Positions 25,395 through 36,447 of a stretch of 64,000 nucleotides of DNA are shown one piece after another. Each line of letters opens with the position of its first letter. The first letter of the stretch is position 1. This DNA comes from JAJXWB01 sp965246795. Lineage in GTDB: Bacteria > Pseudomonadota > Alphaproteobacteria > Rhizobiales > Beijerinckiaceae. A program made the translations under genes and the position numbers. The notes beneath the pieces are model-generated. The model searched no databases. It worked only from the letters and a program-made list of their open reading frames with translations, and had not been told where the DNA came from. The DNA lies in assembly GCA_965246795.1 (NCBI GenBank), contig CBDFFN010000012.1:62001-126000 (forward strand), in the 5' to 3' direction.

Positions 25395-26120
25395 ATGAGC
25401 AAAGGTAGAGATTTCCGGCCGCGCAAACGTGGCTTCGACGATGACGCGCCCTTCGGTGGCGGCGGTGGCGACGGCTATCGTCCGGCTCGGCCTCCGGCAC
25501 GGTCCCAGTTTGGGCCTCCTGGCGGCGGTGCTTTTCCGGACATGGTTCCGTCAAATGCGCCGACGGTTGACGCGACCGTCAAATGGTTCAAGGGCGACAA
25601 GGGCTTTGGCTTTGTCGAACTCGGCAATGGCACTGGTGATGCTTTCTTGCATATCGGCGCTGTCCAGGCAGCGGGGTACGAGACCCTGCCCCCGGGCGCC
25701 AAGCTGAAGGTCGTCGTATCCGCTGGTCAGAAAGGCCAGCAAGTGACGCGCATCACGGAGGCCGATCTTTCGACGGCCACGCCGGAGCGCCCGCGCAGCG
25801 GCGGCTTTGGTGGTGGCGGCGGCGGCTTTGGTGGTGGTGGTGGCGGCGGCGGCGGTTATGGGGATCGCGACTCGCGTCCGCCTCGCCGTACGGCGCCCGA
25901 CCCGTCGACGGCCATCTCGCTGTCCGGCAAGGTCAAATGGTTCGATGAGACCAAGGGCTTCGGCTTCGTGCAGTCGAACGACGGCGGCAAAGACGTCTTC
26001 GTGCATATCTCCGTTCTTGGCGCGTCCGGGCTCCACAGCCTGATGGAAGGCCAAGCCGTGAATATGCAGGTCGTCGACACACCGAAGGGCCGCGAGGCGC
26101 TTTCAATCTCCGCCGGCTGA
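25395..26120 (+). CDS. Double cold-shock-domain protein with glycine-rich linker
   Basis: A 241-residue nucleic-acid-binding protein. An Arg/Gly/Pro-rich N terminus (1-55) leads into cold-shock domain 1 (about 57-120; VKWFKGDKGFGFVEL and DAFLHIGAV), a linker of about 25 glycines with interspersed Phe (145-160), and domain 2 (about 175-240; VKWFDETKGFGFVQS and DVFVHISVL). Domain 1 has DAFLHI in place of the usual DVFVHI. Such two-domain forms are typical of Hyphomicrobiales and probably act as RNA chaperones. A strong terminator follows. Confidence 0.95.
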   Translation: MSKGRDFRPRKRGFDDDAPFGGGGGDGYRPARPPARSQFGPPGGGAFPDMVPSNAPTVDATVKWFKGDKGFGFVELGNGTGDAFLHIGAVQAAGYETLPPGAKLKVVVSAGQKGQQVTRITEADLSTATPERPRSGGFGGGGGGFGGGGGGGGGYGDRDSRPPRRTAPDPSTAISLSGKVKWFDETKGFGFVQSNDGGKDVFVHISVLGASGLHSLMEGQAVNMQVVDTPKGREALSISAG

Positions 26121-26141
26121 TCTACCACTTTTTCAGTTCGA

Positions 26142-26173
26142 ACGGCCGGCCTCGCGCCGGCCGTTTTCGTTTT
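26142..26173 (+). terminator. Rho-independent terminator of the cold-shock gene
   Basis: ACGGCCGGC (26142-26150), loop CTCGC and GCCGGCCGT (26156-26164) form a perfect 9-bp stem followed by TTTCGTTTT, just after the cold-shock stop and before mazG. Confidence 0.88.
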
Positions 26174-26187
26174 CCGGCGCTGCACAT

Positions 26188-27012
26188 ATGAGCCCTGCTC
26201 CCGATCGCTCGATCGATCGCCTGATCGAGATCATGGCGCAGTTGCGCACACCGACGACCGGCTGCGCCTGGGATCTCGCGCAGACCTTCGCGACGACCAC
26301 GCCTTACACGATCGAAGAGGCCTACGAGGTCGCGGACGCCGTGGCCCGCAACGATCTGCCCGATCTACGCGACGAACTCGGCGATCTTCTTCTGCAGGTC
26401 GTCTTTCACGCCCGGATGGCGCAGGAGCAAGAGGCCTTCGATTTCGGCGACGTCGTCGCGTCGATCAACGCCAAACTCGTACGTCGACATCCGCATATCT
26501 TCGGTGATACGCGCGATTTAAAAGCAAACGAAGTCAAAGCGCTGTGGGACACAATCAAAGCGCAGGAAAAGGCTGCGCGCGCCGCCGAACGAGGACCTCA
26601 AGCGACGACCTCCGCGCTCGACGATACGCCCGCAGGCCTTCCGCCGCTTGGCCGCGCCGCGCAACTTCAGAAGACTGCAGCAGCGGTCGGATTCGACTGG
26701 CCCGACGTAACGCCGGTGATCGCGAAGGTTCGCGAAGAACTCGACGAGATCGAAGGCCTGCTCGCCGACCCCAAAGCGTCGGTCGAAGCGCGCAGCGAAG
26801 AGATCGGAGATCTCCTGTTTGCTGTCGTCAACCTCGCCCGCCATCTTGGAGTCGCGCCTGACGCTGCGATAACGGCCGCCAACCAGAAGTTCGCCCGCCG
26901 CTTTCGCGGCGTGGAAGCAATTCTGGCCGCACGCGGGTACAAACCCTCGCAGAGTACTCTCGCGGAAATGGATGCAGCCTGGGACGACGTGAAGCGGACT
27001 GAGAAGCGCTAG
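26188..27012 (+). CDS. mazG: Nucleoside triphosphate pyrophosphohydrolase MazG
   Basis: A 274-residue house-cleaning enzyme hydrolysing NTPs to NMP and pyrophosphate. Two MazG domains are visible: the first with CAWDLAQTFATTTPYTIEEAYEVADAV and ELGDLLLQVVFHARMAQE, the second with FDWPDVTPVIAKVREELDEIEG and EEIGDLLFAVVNLARHLG. The EExxE and EExxD metal motifs are intact. The gene converges on hflX with a shared 4-bp CTAG stop overlap. Confidence 0.95.
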   Translation: MSPAPDRSIDRLIEIMAQLRTPTTGCAWDLAQTFATTTPYTIEEAYEVADAVARNDLPDLRDELGDLLLQVVFHARMAQEQEAFDFGDVVASINAKLVRRHPHIFGDTRDLKANEVKALWDTIKAQEKAARAAERGPQATTSALDDTPAGLPPLGRAAQLQKTAAAVGFDWPDVTPVIAKVREELDEIEGLLADPKASVEARSEEIGDLLFAVVNLARHLGVAPDAAITAANQKFARRFRGVEAILAARGYKPSQSTLAEMDAAWDDVKRTEKR

Positions 27013-28379
27013 ATCGTCCCGGTCGGCCGCAAGTCTTGAGGCGCATGCGCTTGCGGAAAGCGCCGGACGACGCGCTCGGCGCGCTCTGGCGGAATGCGCA
27101 GCGTCACCCGCGTCGCGCCATCGGTCCCAGCGCGGCGATCAAGCACCTCGCAGGTCTCGTGCAGCCAGGCCAACGAAGCGCCGTCCTCTGCCGGAACATC
27201 GACTTCGAGAACGATGCGCCCCGTCGCAAGGCAGTCCTCGATCGCATCGAGCAGAGACGCGATGCCTTCTCCCGTCAACGCCGACACAACGACGGGCCGT
27301 GCGCCGCGTGGCGTTGCCCGTGCGCGCCGCAGCAGCGCCTCCTGCCCCTCGGCATCGAGCGCGTCGAGCTTGTTCCAGACTTCGAGGAAGCGTCCGCGCG
27401 CCGGGTCGACACCGAGTTCGTCGAGAATGCGTTCGACGTCCCTGCTCTGCGCTTCGCTGTCGCCATGCGACATGTCGCGGACGTGCAGCACCACATCGGC
27501 AGAGATCACCTCCTCAAGCGTGGCGCGGAAAGCCGAAACCAGCGAGGTCGGAAGATCGGCGATGAACCCGACCGTATCGGAAAGAATGACGCGAGCGCCA
27601 TGCGGGAGACGAACGGCGCGCAAGGTCGGGTCGAGCGTTGCGAACAGCAGGTCCTCCGCCACCACGTCGGCATGCGTCAGGCGGTTGAAGAGCGTTGATT
27701 TCCCGGCGTTGGTGTAGCCTACCAGCGCGACGACCGGCCACGGCACATCCTGTCGGCGTGCCCGGCTCAGCCCCCGCGTGCGTTTCACCTGTTCGAGGTC
27801 GCGCTCGATGCGGCTTATCCGCTCCTGGATCAGGCGACGGTCGGTTTCGATCTGCGTTTCGCCAGGACCGCCAAGGAAGCCGAAGCCGCCGCGCTGCCGC
27901 TCCAGATGGGTCCAGGACCGCACAAGCCGCGATTTTTGATAGGCGAGATGCGCGAGTTCGACCTGCAGCGCGCCTTCCCTAGTCCGCGCGCGGCGGCCGA
28001 AAATTTCGAGGATCAGACCAGTGCGGTCGATGACCTTCGTCTTCAGCGCTTTTTCGAGATTGCGCTGTTGCACCGGCGACAGGGCGCAGTCCGCCACGAC
28101 GAGGACGATCTCGCTCTCGGCAACGATGGCTGCGATCTCTTCGACCTTGCCTTTTCCGACATAAGTCGCCGGGCGAATGGCGCCCAGCATCACCAGAGAA
28201 TGGCCGACAACTTCCACGTCGATCGCTGCGGCAAGGCCAATCGCCTCGTCGATTCGCGCCTCGGGCGACCGCCCCGCTCCAGCACCAGCAGCCGTTCGCT
28301 CGTTGAGGTAGGGTCCAACCACCCAAACCCGCGCGCGCTTATCGCCCCGTATTGGACGCGGACCGAGGTCGACGCTCAC
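27009..28379 (-). CDS. hflX: GTPase HflX
   Basis: A 456-residue ribosome-associated GTPase that splits stalled ribosomes under stress. The N-terminal HflX domain includes EARIDEAIGLAAAI and GKGKVEEIA-like YVGKGKVEE; the glycine-rich middle has RGGFGFLGGPGETQIETDRR; the G domain reads VALVGYTNAGKSTLFNRLT (G1), DTVGFI (G3) and WNKLD (G4). It lies 18 bp behind hfq on the same strand, the classical hfq-hflX pair. Confidence 0.97.
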   Translation of the reverse strand: MSVDLGPRPIRGDKRARVWVVGPYLNERTAAGAGAGRSPEARIDEAIGLAAAIDVEVVGHSLVMLGAIRPATYVGKGKVEEIAAIVAESEIVLVVADCALSPVQQRNLEKALKTKVIDRTGLILEIFGRRARTREGALQVELAHLAYQKSRLVRSWTHLERQRGGFGFLGGPGETQIETDRRLIQERISRIERDLEQVKRTRGLSRARRQDVPWPVVALVGYTNAGKSTLFNRLTHADVVAEDLLFATLDPTLRAVRLPHGARVILSDTVGFIADLPTSLVSAFRATLEEVISADVVLHVRDMSHGDSEAQSRDVERILDELGVDPARGRFLEVWNKLDALDAEGQEALLRRARATPRGARPVVVSALTGEGIASLLDAIEDCLATGRIVLEVDVPAEDGASLAWLHETCEVLDRRAGTDGATRVTLRIPPERAERVVRRFPQAHAPQDLRPTGTI

Positions 28380-28397
28380 GAGGTCATGGCCTGGGCG

Positions 28398-28646
28398 TTA
28401 ACTGCTTGCCTCTTCGGTCGGTTCAAACATCTGGATCGGCTGGCCCGGCATGATCGTCGAGATCGCATGCTTATAAACAAGTTGCGAGTGACCATCACGG
28501 CGTAGCAGTACACAGAAATTGTCGAACCAGGTCACGATGCCCTGCAGCTTCACGCCGTTAACAAGAAAGATCGTGAGCGGAATTTTGTTCTTGCGGACAT
28601 AGTTGAGAAACGTGTCCTGAAGATTTTGACTGCGTTCGGCCGCCAT
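28398..28646 (-). CDS. hfq: RNA chaperone Hfq
   Basis: An 82-residue Sm-like RNA chaperone that pairs small RNAs with mRNAs. The Sm1 motif FLVNGVKLQGIVTWFDNFCVLLRRD and the Sm2 motif YKHAISTIMP are intact. The gene has AAGGTAAGAA before the ATG. It lies downstream of the ntrX gene (211-bp gap, likely with its own promoter) and upstream of hflX. Confidence 0.98.
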   Translation of the reverse strand: MAAERSQNLQDTFLNYVRKNKIPLTIFLVNGVKLQGIVTWFDNFCVLLRRDGHSQLVYKHAISTIMPGQPIQMFEPTEEASS

Positions 28647-28857
28647 TTCTTACCTTGCCCCTAGTGCCGCCCTCGCGGCCGCCTCCAGACGTATGCGCCC
28701 CGTGCCTCGCGCATACCAAACCGTTCATATCGTGCAAGACACCGGGCTGGACAACCCTCCGCTCAGGCATCTGCGCAATGACACCTTACGGTCTGCAAAC
28801 GAGAGGCCAGCAATCGTCCCTTCCGGTTACAGCACTGCTAGCACCCCGCTCTCTCCG

Positions 28858-30222
28858 TCAGTCGATCGATAGCGATTTCAATTTACGATGCAGGGCCGAT
28901 CGCTCCATTCCGATGAATTCAGCTGTGCGGGAAATGTTGCCGCCGAAACGGCTGATCTGCGCAACCAGATATTCGCGCTCGAACATCTCGCGCGCATCGC
29001 GCAGCGGCATGCCGAGCAATTTTTCACCGCCGGCGCCGTTCGGCGTGCCGGGCACAAGCCCCACGACTTCGGACGGCAGCATTTCTGCGCTGATCTCCTG
29101 GTCGACATCCCCCGTCGCAAGGATCATCAGACGCTCGACGTTATTGCGAAGCTGGCGAATGTTGCCCGGCCAGTCATGCGACTGCAGCACAGCCATAGCG
29201 TCCTGTGCGATCTTGCGACGCGCCATGCCGGTCGTCTGCAGCACAAGATCCATGAAAAAGTCGATCAGCTCCGGAATGTCCTCGCGTCGCTCCGCCAACG
29301 ATGGAACGCGGATCGGCACGACAGACAGACGATGAAATAAGTCCTCACGGAATGAGCCTTCGGCGATCGCAGCGCCTAGATCGCGTGATGTTGAAGAGAC
29401 GATGCGTACATCGACGTTGACGCGCGTCGTGCCGCCGACCCGCTGGAAACTCTGATCGACAAGCACGCGCAGGATCTTCGCCTGTGTCTCGCGCGGCATG
29501 TCGGAGACTTCGTCGATGTAGAGGGTGCCGCTATGCGCTTCTTCCAGCGCGCCGATCTTGCGAGACCCGTTGTTGCCCTCGTTGCCGAAAAGTTCGATCT
29601 CCATCGTCTCCGGCGTTATCGTCGCCGCGTTGATGACGACGAACGGCCCTGCCTTGCGTCCAGACGCGTCGTGAATGGAACGCGCGACGAGTTCCTTGCC
29701 GGTGCCGGGACCACCCGTGATGAGAACGCGCGAATTCGCCGGCGCGACGCGGTCGATCACTTGTCGCAGCTGGTTGATGACAGTCGACGAGCCGATGATA
29801 CGGTCGGTCGCGCCACTGCGCTGACGCAGATCGGAAACTTCGCGACGCAGGCGCGAGGTTTCGAGCGCGCGTTCCACGACAAGGCAAAGCCGGTCGGCCT
29901 TGAAAGGCTTCTCGATGAAATCGTAAGCGCCAGATTTGATCGCGCTCACCGCCGTTTCGATGTTGCCGTGGCCCGAGATCATCACGACAGGCAATTCGGG
30001 ATGTTGCTTCTTCACGACCTCGAGCAATTGCAGCCCGTCGAGCGTCGAGCCTTGCATCCAGATGTCGAGGAAGGCGAGACCCGGCCGCCGCGCCTCGATT
30101 GCCGCAAGCGCTTCGTCCGAGTTCTTCGCTGTACGCGTGTCGTAGCCTTCGTCCGAGAGAATGCCGGACACGAGTTTGCGGATGTCGGACTCGTCGTCGA
30201 CGATGAGAATGTCGGTTGCCAT
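28858..30222 (-). CDS. ntrX: Response regulator NtrX (AAA+ type, GAFTGA motif absent)
   Basis: A 454-residue regulator: receiver domain (about 1-120; IVDDESDIRKLV, phospho-Asp in LAFLDIWMQ), AAA+ domain with Walker A GGPGTGKE and a C-terminal Fis-type helix-turn-helix (EYLVAQISRFGGNISRTAEFIGMERSALHRKLKSL). The GAFTGA loop needed to remodel sigma-54 polymerase is missing: the region reads GNNGSRKIGALEEA. It therefore probably acts as a conventional DNA-binding regulator. Cognate kinase NtrY is immediately upstream (9-bp gap). Confidence 0.94.
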   Translation of the reverse strand: MATDILIVDDESDIRKLVSGILSDEGYDTRTAKNSDEALAAIEARRPGLAFLDIWMQGSTLDGLQLLEVVKKQHPELPVVMISGHGNIETAVSAIKSGAYDFIEKPFKADRLCLVVERALETSRLRREVSDLRQRSGATDRIIGSSTVINQLRQVIDRVAPANSRVLITGGPGTGKELVARSIHDASGRKAGPFVVINAATITPETMEIELFGNEGNNGSRKIGALEEAHSGTLYIDEVSDMPRETQAKILRVLVDQSFQRVGGTTRVNVDVRIVSSTSRDLGAAIAEGSFREDLFHRLSVVPIRVPSLAERREDIPELIDFFMDLVLQTTGMARRKIAQDAMAVLQSHDWPGNIRQLRNNVERLMILATGDVDQEISAEMLPSEVVGLVPGTPNGAGGEKLLGMPLRDAREMFEREYLVAQISRFGGNISRTAEFIGMERSALHRKLKSLSID

Positions 30223-30231
30223 GTCGTCTCG

Positions 30232-32475
30232 TCAGTTTGCCTGGATCAGGGTTTTGGGTTCGGCCGACGTCTCGTCGGGTGCGGCCGGACCTAGCGGAAG
30301 GTCGATGCGGACGCGCGCGCCACGTCGGCCCACGGCGTCAAGAAGTTCGAGTCGGCCACCGTGCTCTTCAACGATCTTTGCGACGATAGGGAGGCCGAGT
30401 CCTGTTCCCTCGGATCGCGTCGTTACATAGGGCTCGAGCAGCCGTTGACGATTTTCCAACGGGAAGCCCTTCCCGTTGTCGCTGATGTCGATGATCGCGC
30501 GACCGTCGTCCGTCGACAGGACGATCTCGACAAAACCCTCCTCGCCGATTTCCTCGAACGCGGCGATACCCTCTGTCGCGTTCTTGATGACATTGGTCAG
30601 CGCCTGCGAGATCAGGCGCCGATCGAATGTCGTAACGACCGGCTGCGCGGGCAGCGATTCCTTCAGCGTGACGCCGGGATGGCCGACACGCATCAGAAAC
30701 ACAGCCTCACGCACGCACTGGCTAAGATCTTCGCGTTGCGGCCGCGCTTTCGGCATGCGCGCGAACGATGAAAACTCGTCGACCATGCGCTTGATGTCGT
30801 CGACCTGGCGCACGATCGTGTCGGTGCACTGGTCGAAAATGTCGCGATCCTGCGTAATGACGCGACCGTATTTGCGCTTCAATCGCTCCGCCGAAAGCGC
30901 AATCGGCGTCAGCGGATTTTTGATCTCGTGCGCGATGCGGCGCGCGACATCCGCCCACGCCGACGTGCGTTGCGCACTAACCAGGTCGGTGATGTCGTCG
31001 AGCGTTGCGACATAGCTGCGACCGTCAGCGACTGTCCCCGCAGATGTCACGCGCACGTTAACGGTGCGCTCCTTGCCATCGCGGAGCAGCGAGATTTGTT
31101 TCTCGACCGCGCGTCCAGTGCCGGCCGCGTCCTGCAGCACTGCAGCAATTTCCGGAAGCACCTGACCGACCGGCTGCCCGACGGCGCCATCGTTCGTCAC
31201 GACCAGCTGCTCGGCGGAGCGGTTCAGCACCGACACGTCGCCTTTCGGATCGATGCCGATCACCGCGGCCGGCACGCCCGCAAGCACTGCTTCCGAGAAC
31301 GCGCGACGTTCCTCGTTCAGGCTGTTGGCCGCAAGAAGCCGGTTCTGCTGCAGCCGTAACTCGGTCGTCATATTGTTGAAGGTCTCGCCGAGATGCGAAA
31401 GATCGCCCTCGGTGCGGTCGGGCGGTACGCGCACGAAGAGGTTGCCGGCCGCGACCTGATCCGTCGCGGAGATGAGGCGGCGGATCGGCGTCACGAGCTT
31501 GTTCGCGAAAGACAGGCCGAGCCACACCGCCGACAGCAACATGATGAACGCAAGCAGCGAAAACATGATCGCAAAGGCGAGCAGGATGTTGCGGCGGTGC
31601 GCCTCGAAACCGTTGTAGATCGCGATGAGGTTCGCGGCCTGTTCGGGAAATTGCATTGTGAACGGATCGATCGGTCGCGCAACGTAGAGAAACGCACCGT
31701 CGTAGGCCTTGAGCTCGCGCAAGGCGACAAAGGCCTTGCCGTCTTCCAGCACGAGGCAGGTCGGCTCGCCGCTGCGCGCGTCCGCGAAATCGTTCGTTTC
31801 GGGCTTGCTGACCGTCGTCTTCGGTTGCCCCTCGGCGGAATAATCCACCTGATCGAGGATCGTGCCGTCTTCACGCATCAGCGCCGCCGACGTGAAGCCA
31901 AGAAATTTCGCGCGGGTGAAAAGGAAATCGTGAAAAAGCTTTCGGTCGACATCGAACATCGGCCGCGCGCGATCGAGGTCGGATGTCGTGAGGTTCGCTT
32001 CCTGCAGCAGTGAATGGCATTGCGACTGACGGAAGAATTGCGCCGCGGTCGCCGTGTTGAAAATGAACGAACGTACGTCGTTCATGAAGGCAGGGCTGAT
32101 GGCGCGATCAATCGTGACAGCGCCTGCGATCGCCATCAATATCGCCGGCACCGCCGCGATGATCGAGAAAAGTTTGACGATGCGCAGATGCAGTCGCGCA
32201 CCGGCGACGCCTTCGCGCCATGCGGACACGATTGTCCAACCTTCGACGACAACAATCGCAACGAGGATGAGGATTGCGACGACATCTGCGATGAACAGTG
32301 CGGTAACGATCTCGCCTGTCGGCGCGATCGACGTTAGGCCGGACAAAACGAAAAAACTGGCGAGCGCGCATATCAGCGCGAAGATCACCGCAAACGGTCC
32401 GAGCCGCGTCAGCACGCGCGCGGCCGTACCACGGTTCACTTCGTCCGATTCAATAGAGTTCGCCGCGTCCGTCAC
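30232..32475 (-). CDS. ntrY: Sensor histidine kinase NtrY
   Basis: A 747-residue membrane kinase. Several transmembrane segments occupy the first 120 residues and another lies near 300-330, flanking a periplasmic region; a HAMP domain follows (KLVTPIRRLISATDQVAAGNLFVRV), then a PAS domain (AVIGIDPKGDVSVLNRSAEQL), the HisKA motif RRIAHEIKNPLTPIALSAERLKRKYG and an ATPase with DNGKGFP and TGLGLPIV. NtrYX control nitrogen, redox or envelope genes in alphaproteobacteria. It is co-oriented with ntrX. Confidence 0.95.
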   Translation of the reverse strand: MTDAANSIESDEVNRGTAARVLTRLGPFAVIFALICALASFFVLSGLTSIAPTGEIVTALFIADVVAILILVAIVVVEGWTIVSAWREGVAGARLHLRIVKLFSIIAAVPAILMAIAGAVTIDRAISPAFMNDVRSFIFNTATAAQFFRQSQCHSLLQEANLTTSDLDRARPMFDVDRKLFHDFLFTRAKFLGFTSAALMREDGTILDQVDYSAEGQPKTTVSKPETNDFADARSGEPTCLVLEDGKAFVALRELKAYDGAFLYVARPIDPFTMQFPEQAANLIAIYNGFEAHRRNILLAFAIMFSLLAFIMLLSAVWLGLSFANKLVTPIRRLISATDQVAAGNLFVRVPPDRTEGDLSHLGETFNNMTTELRLQQNRLLAANSLNEERRAFSEAVLAGVPAAVIGIDPKGDVSVLNRSAEQLVVTNDGAVGQPVGQVLPEIAAVLQDAAGTGRAVEKQISLLRDGKERTVNVRVTSAGTVADGRSYVATLDDITDLVSAQRTSAWADVARRIAHEIKNPLTPIALSAERLKRKYGRVITQDRDIFDQCTDTIVRQVDDIKRMVDEFSSFARMPKARPQREDLSQCVREAVFLMRVGHPGVTLKESLPAQPVVTTFDRRLISQALTNVIKNATEGIAAFEEIGEEGFVEIVLSTDDGRAIIDISDNGKGFPLENRQRLLEPYVTTRSEGTGLGLPIVAKIVEEHGGRLELLDAVGRRGARVRIDLPLGPAAPDETSAEPKTLIQAN

Positions 32476-32624
32476 TCGTCACCAATGATCCCGTTGGGGA
32501 TTCTATCAACCGCCAGTGGCAGTGACGCAACGGTGTTGCGCGATTGCGACGGATTTCTGGCGAAGGTGGGACGATGACCGTTGCGTGGCGCTTTCGACCG
32601 CGCAAATCTGTCTTTTGAACCGCT

Positions 32625-34118
<1,494 letters not shown>

Positions 34119-34121
34119 ACG

Positions 34122-35321
34122 TTACGCCTCGCGTCGGGCCGGACGCCGGCGGACCTCTTCTTCACGATAGACAGGCAACAGAATGCGAAACGTCGTGCGC
34201 CGCGGCTGTGACTCGCATTCGATGATGCCTCCATGATCGCCTATGATTTTGGCAACCAAAGCAAGTCCAAGGCCAGACCCGGACGCCTTGTTGGTCACGA
34301 ACGGGTCGAACAGGTGAGGCAGAATGTCCTCCGCAACTCCCGGCCCGTTGTCCCTAACGCAGAATTCCATCGGTAGTGCCACCGGTGCCTTCGCACCGCC
34401 GACGCGAAGGCTGACGCCCGGCCGGAAAGCGGATGAAAGTTCGATCTCGCCATTAACGGCATCGGAGCCAATCGACTCCGCAGCGTTCTTCACGAGGTTA
34501 AGGAACACTTGAATGAGCTGATCGCGATTGGCGAAAACCGGCGGCAGCGAAGGATCGTAGCTTTCGACAAAATTGATATGTCGCGCGAAGCCGGCGCGCG
34601 CGATCTTTCGCACGTGATCGAGCACAGCATGAATATTGACGGCAGAACGCTCGACCGGACGCGCATCCGAAAAAGAGTCCATGCGCGACACCAGCTTAAC
34701 GATGCGGTCGGTTTCGTCGCAGATGAGACGTGTCCACAGCCGGTCGTCGTCCGACAGGTTCGCTTCAAGGAGCTGGGCGGCACCGCGGATGCCAGAGAGC
34801 GGGTTTTTGATCTCGTGCGCCAGCATGGCCGCTAGCCCTGAAACCGAGCGAGCTGCCCCTCGATGCGTCAATTGCCTGTCCATTTTATCGGCAATTGTCC
34901 GTTCTTGCAGCATCATGATTACGCCGCCGGCAATTTCGTGCAGCGGTGCAATGTGGACGTCGACGAAGCGTTCGGTCCCGATGCGCGGATTTCCGAGATC
35001 AATTCGATACTCGTTGATTGTCGCCTCGTGCTCGCGGGCCTGCGCGACAAGCGACAGGACAGGCGAGGATGGCGGCAGCAGGTCCGGAAGACGCTGTCGG
35101 CGCAACGTCCGAAGGCCGCTTTCGAAAAAAATTTCCGCAGCGCCGTTGCCGTCGACGATCATGTTGTCGTGGTCGAGCGCGAGTACCGGGTTCGGAAGAG
35201 CGTTCAGCAGCATTTTTGCTTCGATCCCGCGACCGAGACGGGGCGTGTCGACGGGCAGATCGCTTTCATGAAGAGCCATTGTCCGCCCGGATTGGCGCTT
35301 TGCGCGCGAGTTGGGTTTCAT
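34122..35321 (-). CDS. ntrB: Nitrogen sensor histidine kinase/phosphatase NtrB
   Basis: A 399-residue soluble kinase: PAS domain (LLNALPNPVLALDHDNMIVDGNGAAEIFF), HisKA with LAHEIKNPLSGIRGAAQLLE and an ATPase with LVKNAAESIG, DNGPGVAEDILPHLFDPFVT and SGLGLALV. It phosphorylates or dephosphorylates NtrC according to PII signals. The ATG at 35321 overlaps the dusB stop (ATGA), the best start; an internal ATG at 35279 is possible. Confidence 0.95.
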   Translation of the reverse strand: MKPNSRAKRQSGRTMALHESDLPVDTPRLGRGIEAKMLLNALPNPVLALDHDNMIVDGNGAAEIFFESGLRTLRRQRLPDLLPPSSPVLSLVAQAREHEATINEYRIDLGNPRIGTERFVDVHIAPLHEIAGGVIMMLQERTIADKMDRQLTHRGAARSVSGLAAMLAHEIKNPLSGIRGAAQLLEANLSDDDRLWTRLICDETDRIVKLVSRMDSFSDARPVERSAVNIHAVLDHVRKIARAGFARHINFVESYDPSLPPVFANRDQLIQVFLNLVKNAAESIGSDAVNGEIELSSAFRPGVSLRVGGAKAPVALPMEFCVRDNGPGVAEDILPHLFDPFVTNKASGSGLGLALVAKIIGDHGGIIECESQPRRTTFRILLPVYREEEVRRRPARREA

Positions 35322-36352
35322 GCTGCGGCCTGCATCGCCGGCACGTCCCAAAGTGTTTCGAGAAGCGCCTGGACTTCGCCGGCAATCTCGCCGGTCGCCA
35401 GACGCTGCGGTACGTCCACGCCGACGTCAAAACCGTCCTCGATGGCGCAGCGCGCATAGGCGACGAGATGTTTTCGCGCATGTCGGATGCCGGTCTCGAT
35501 GCCGAGCCACGAGAGCAACGAATCGTAATGCGCCATTGCGGCGTCGCGTCGGCGGGCCCCCGATGGCGGTCGGATCGTTTCGCCACGCAGGGCGCCGGCG
35601 ATCGCGCCGACGAGCCACGGCCGTCCGACTGCCGCGCGCCCGATCATCACGGCATCCGCGCCGGACTGCTGGAGCATCTTTCGCGCATCATCCGAAGAAT
35701 GACAGTCGCCGTTGGAGACGAGAGGAATGTCGATGGCCTCGCGCACCGCGCGGATGGCCTTCCAATCGGCAGAACCTTTGTAGAATTGCGAGCGTGTGCG
35801 GCCGTGAACCGTGACCATCGCCGCGCCCTCGCCTGCGACACGTCGCGCGAGATCGGGAGCATTGCGGCTCGCATCGTCCCAACCCAACCGCATCTTCACG
35901 GAGACTGGTACGCGAACCGCACCGACGACAGCTCTCACAAGATCGGTCGCGAGCTGCGGCTCGCGCATGAGCGCAGAGCCAGCGTAGCCGCCGACGACGC
36001 GCTTCGCGGGACACCCCATATTGATGTCGATGATTCGTGCGCCCGAGGCCTCGGCAAGACGGGCCGCTTCCGCGAGCCTTGCGGGATCGCGCCCTGCGAT
36101 CTGAACGACATGGATGGCGATGCCCTCGCCAACGGCGCGCAATCGCGCTTCCTCATTCGCCGCGATGTAAGCGTCGGCTGCGACCATCTCCGAGACGACG
36201 AGGCTTGCGCCGAACGATTGTGCCGCGCGGCGCATGCCAACATCGGTGACGCCTGACAGCGGCGCGAGGAACGCCCGACCATCGAGGATGACACCGCCGA
36301 CCCGAACATCGGGTACACTGCTTACGAAATGGGCACGAACGGACACGCCCAA
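35318..36352 (-). CDS. dusB: tRNA dihydrouridine synthase DusB (NifR3)
   Basis: A 344-residue FMN-dependent TIM-barrel enzyme reducing uridine in tRNA D-loops. Motifs: LAPLSGVTDVGMRR, INMGCPAKRVVGGYAGSALM with the catalytic Cys, VHGRTRSQFYKGSADW and VSNGDCHSSDDARKML. It is the first gene of the dusB-ntrB-ntrC cluster (nifR3-ntrBC), with 4-bp overlap to ntrB, and is divergent from ispDF. Confidence 0.96.
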   Translation of the reverse strand: MGVSVRAHFVSSVPDVRVGGVILDGRAFLAPLSGVTDVGMRRAAQSFGASLVVSEMVAADAYIAANEEARLRAVGEGIAIHVVQIAGRDPARLAEAARLAEASGARIIDINMGCPAKRVVGGYAGSALMREPQLATDLVRAVVGAVRVPVSVKMRLGWDDASRNAPDLARRVAGEGAAMVTVHGRTRSQFYKGSADWKAIRAVREAIDIPLVSNGDCHSSDDARKMLQQSGADAVMIGRAAVGRPWLVGAIAGALRGETIRPPSGARRRDAAMAHYDSLLSWLGIETGIRHARKHLVAYARCAIEDGFDVGVDVPQRLATGEIAGEVQALLETLWDVPAMQAAA

Positions 36353-36447
36353 ATGATAGTCAAATTGTTCACGGGCGCAAGCGCTATTGTGCAGTGCAAA
36401 ATGGCACAGCCATTGACCCGTCCGGGCAAAAAGATGACACGAGCCCG

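Noticed and set aside
25800..25860. GC-rich tandem GGTGGC pattern as a possible repeat element or CRISPR
   Set aside because: It encodes the glycine-rich linker of the cold-shock protein and has no unique spacers.
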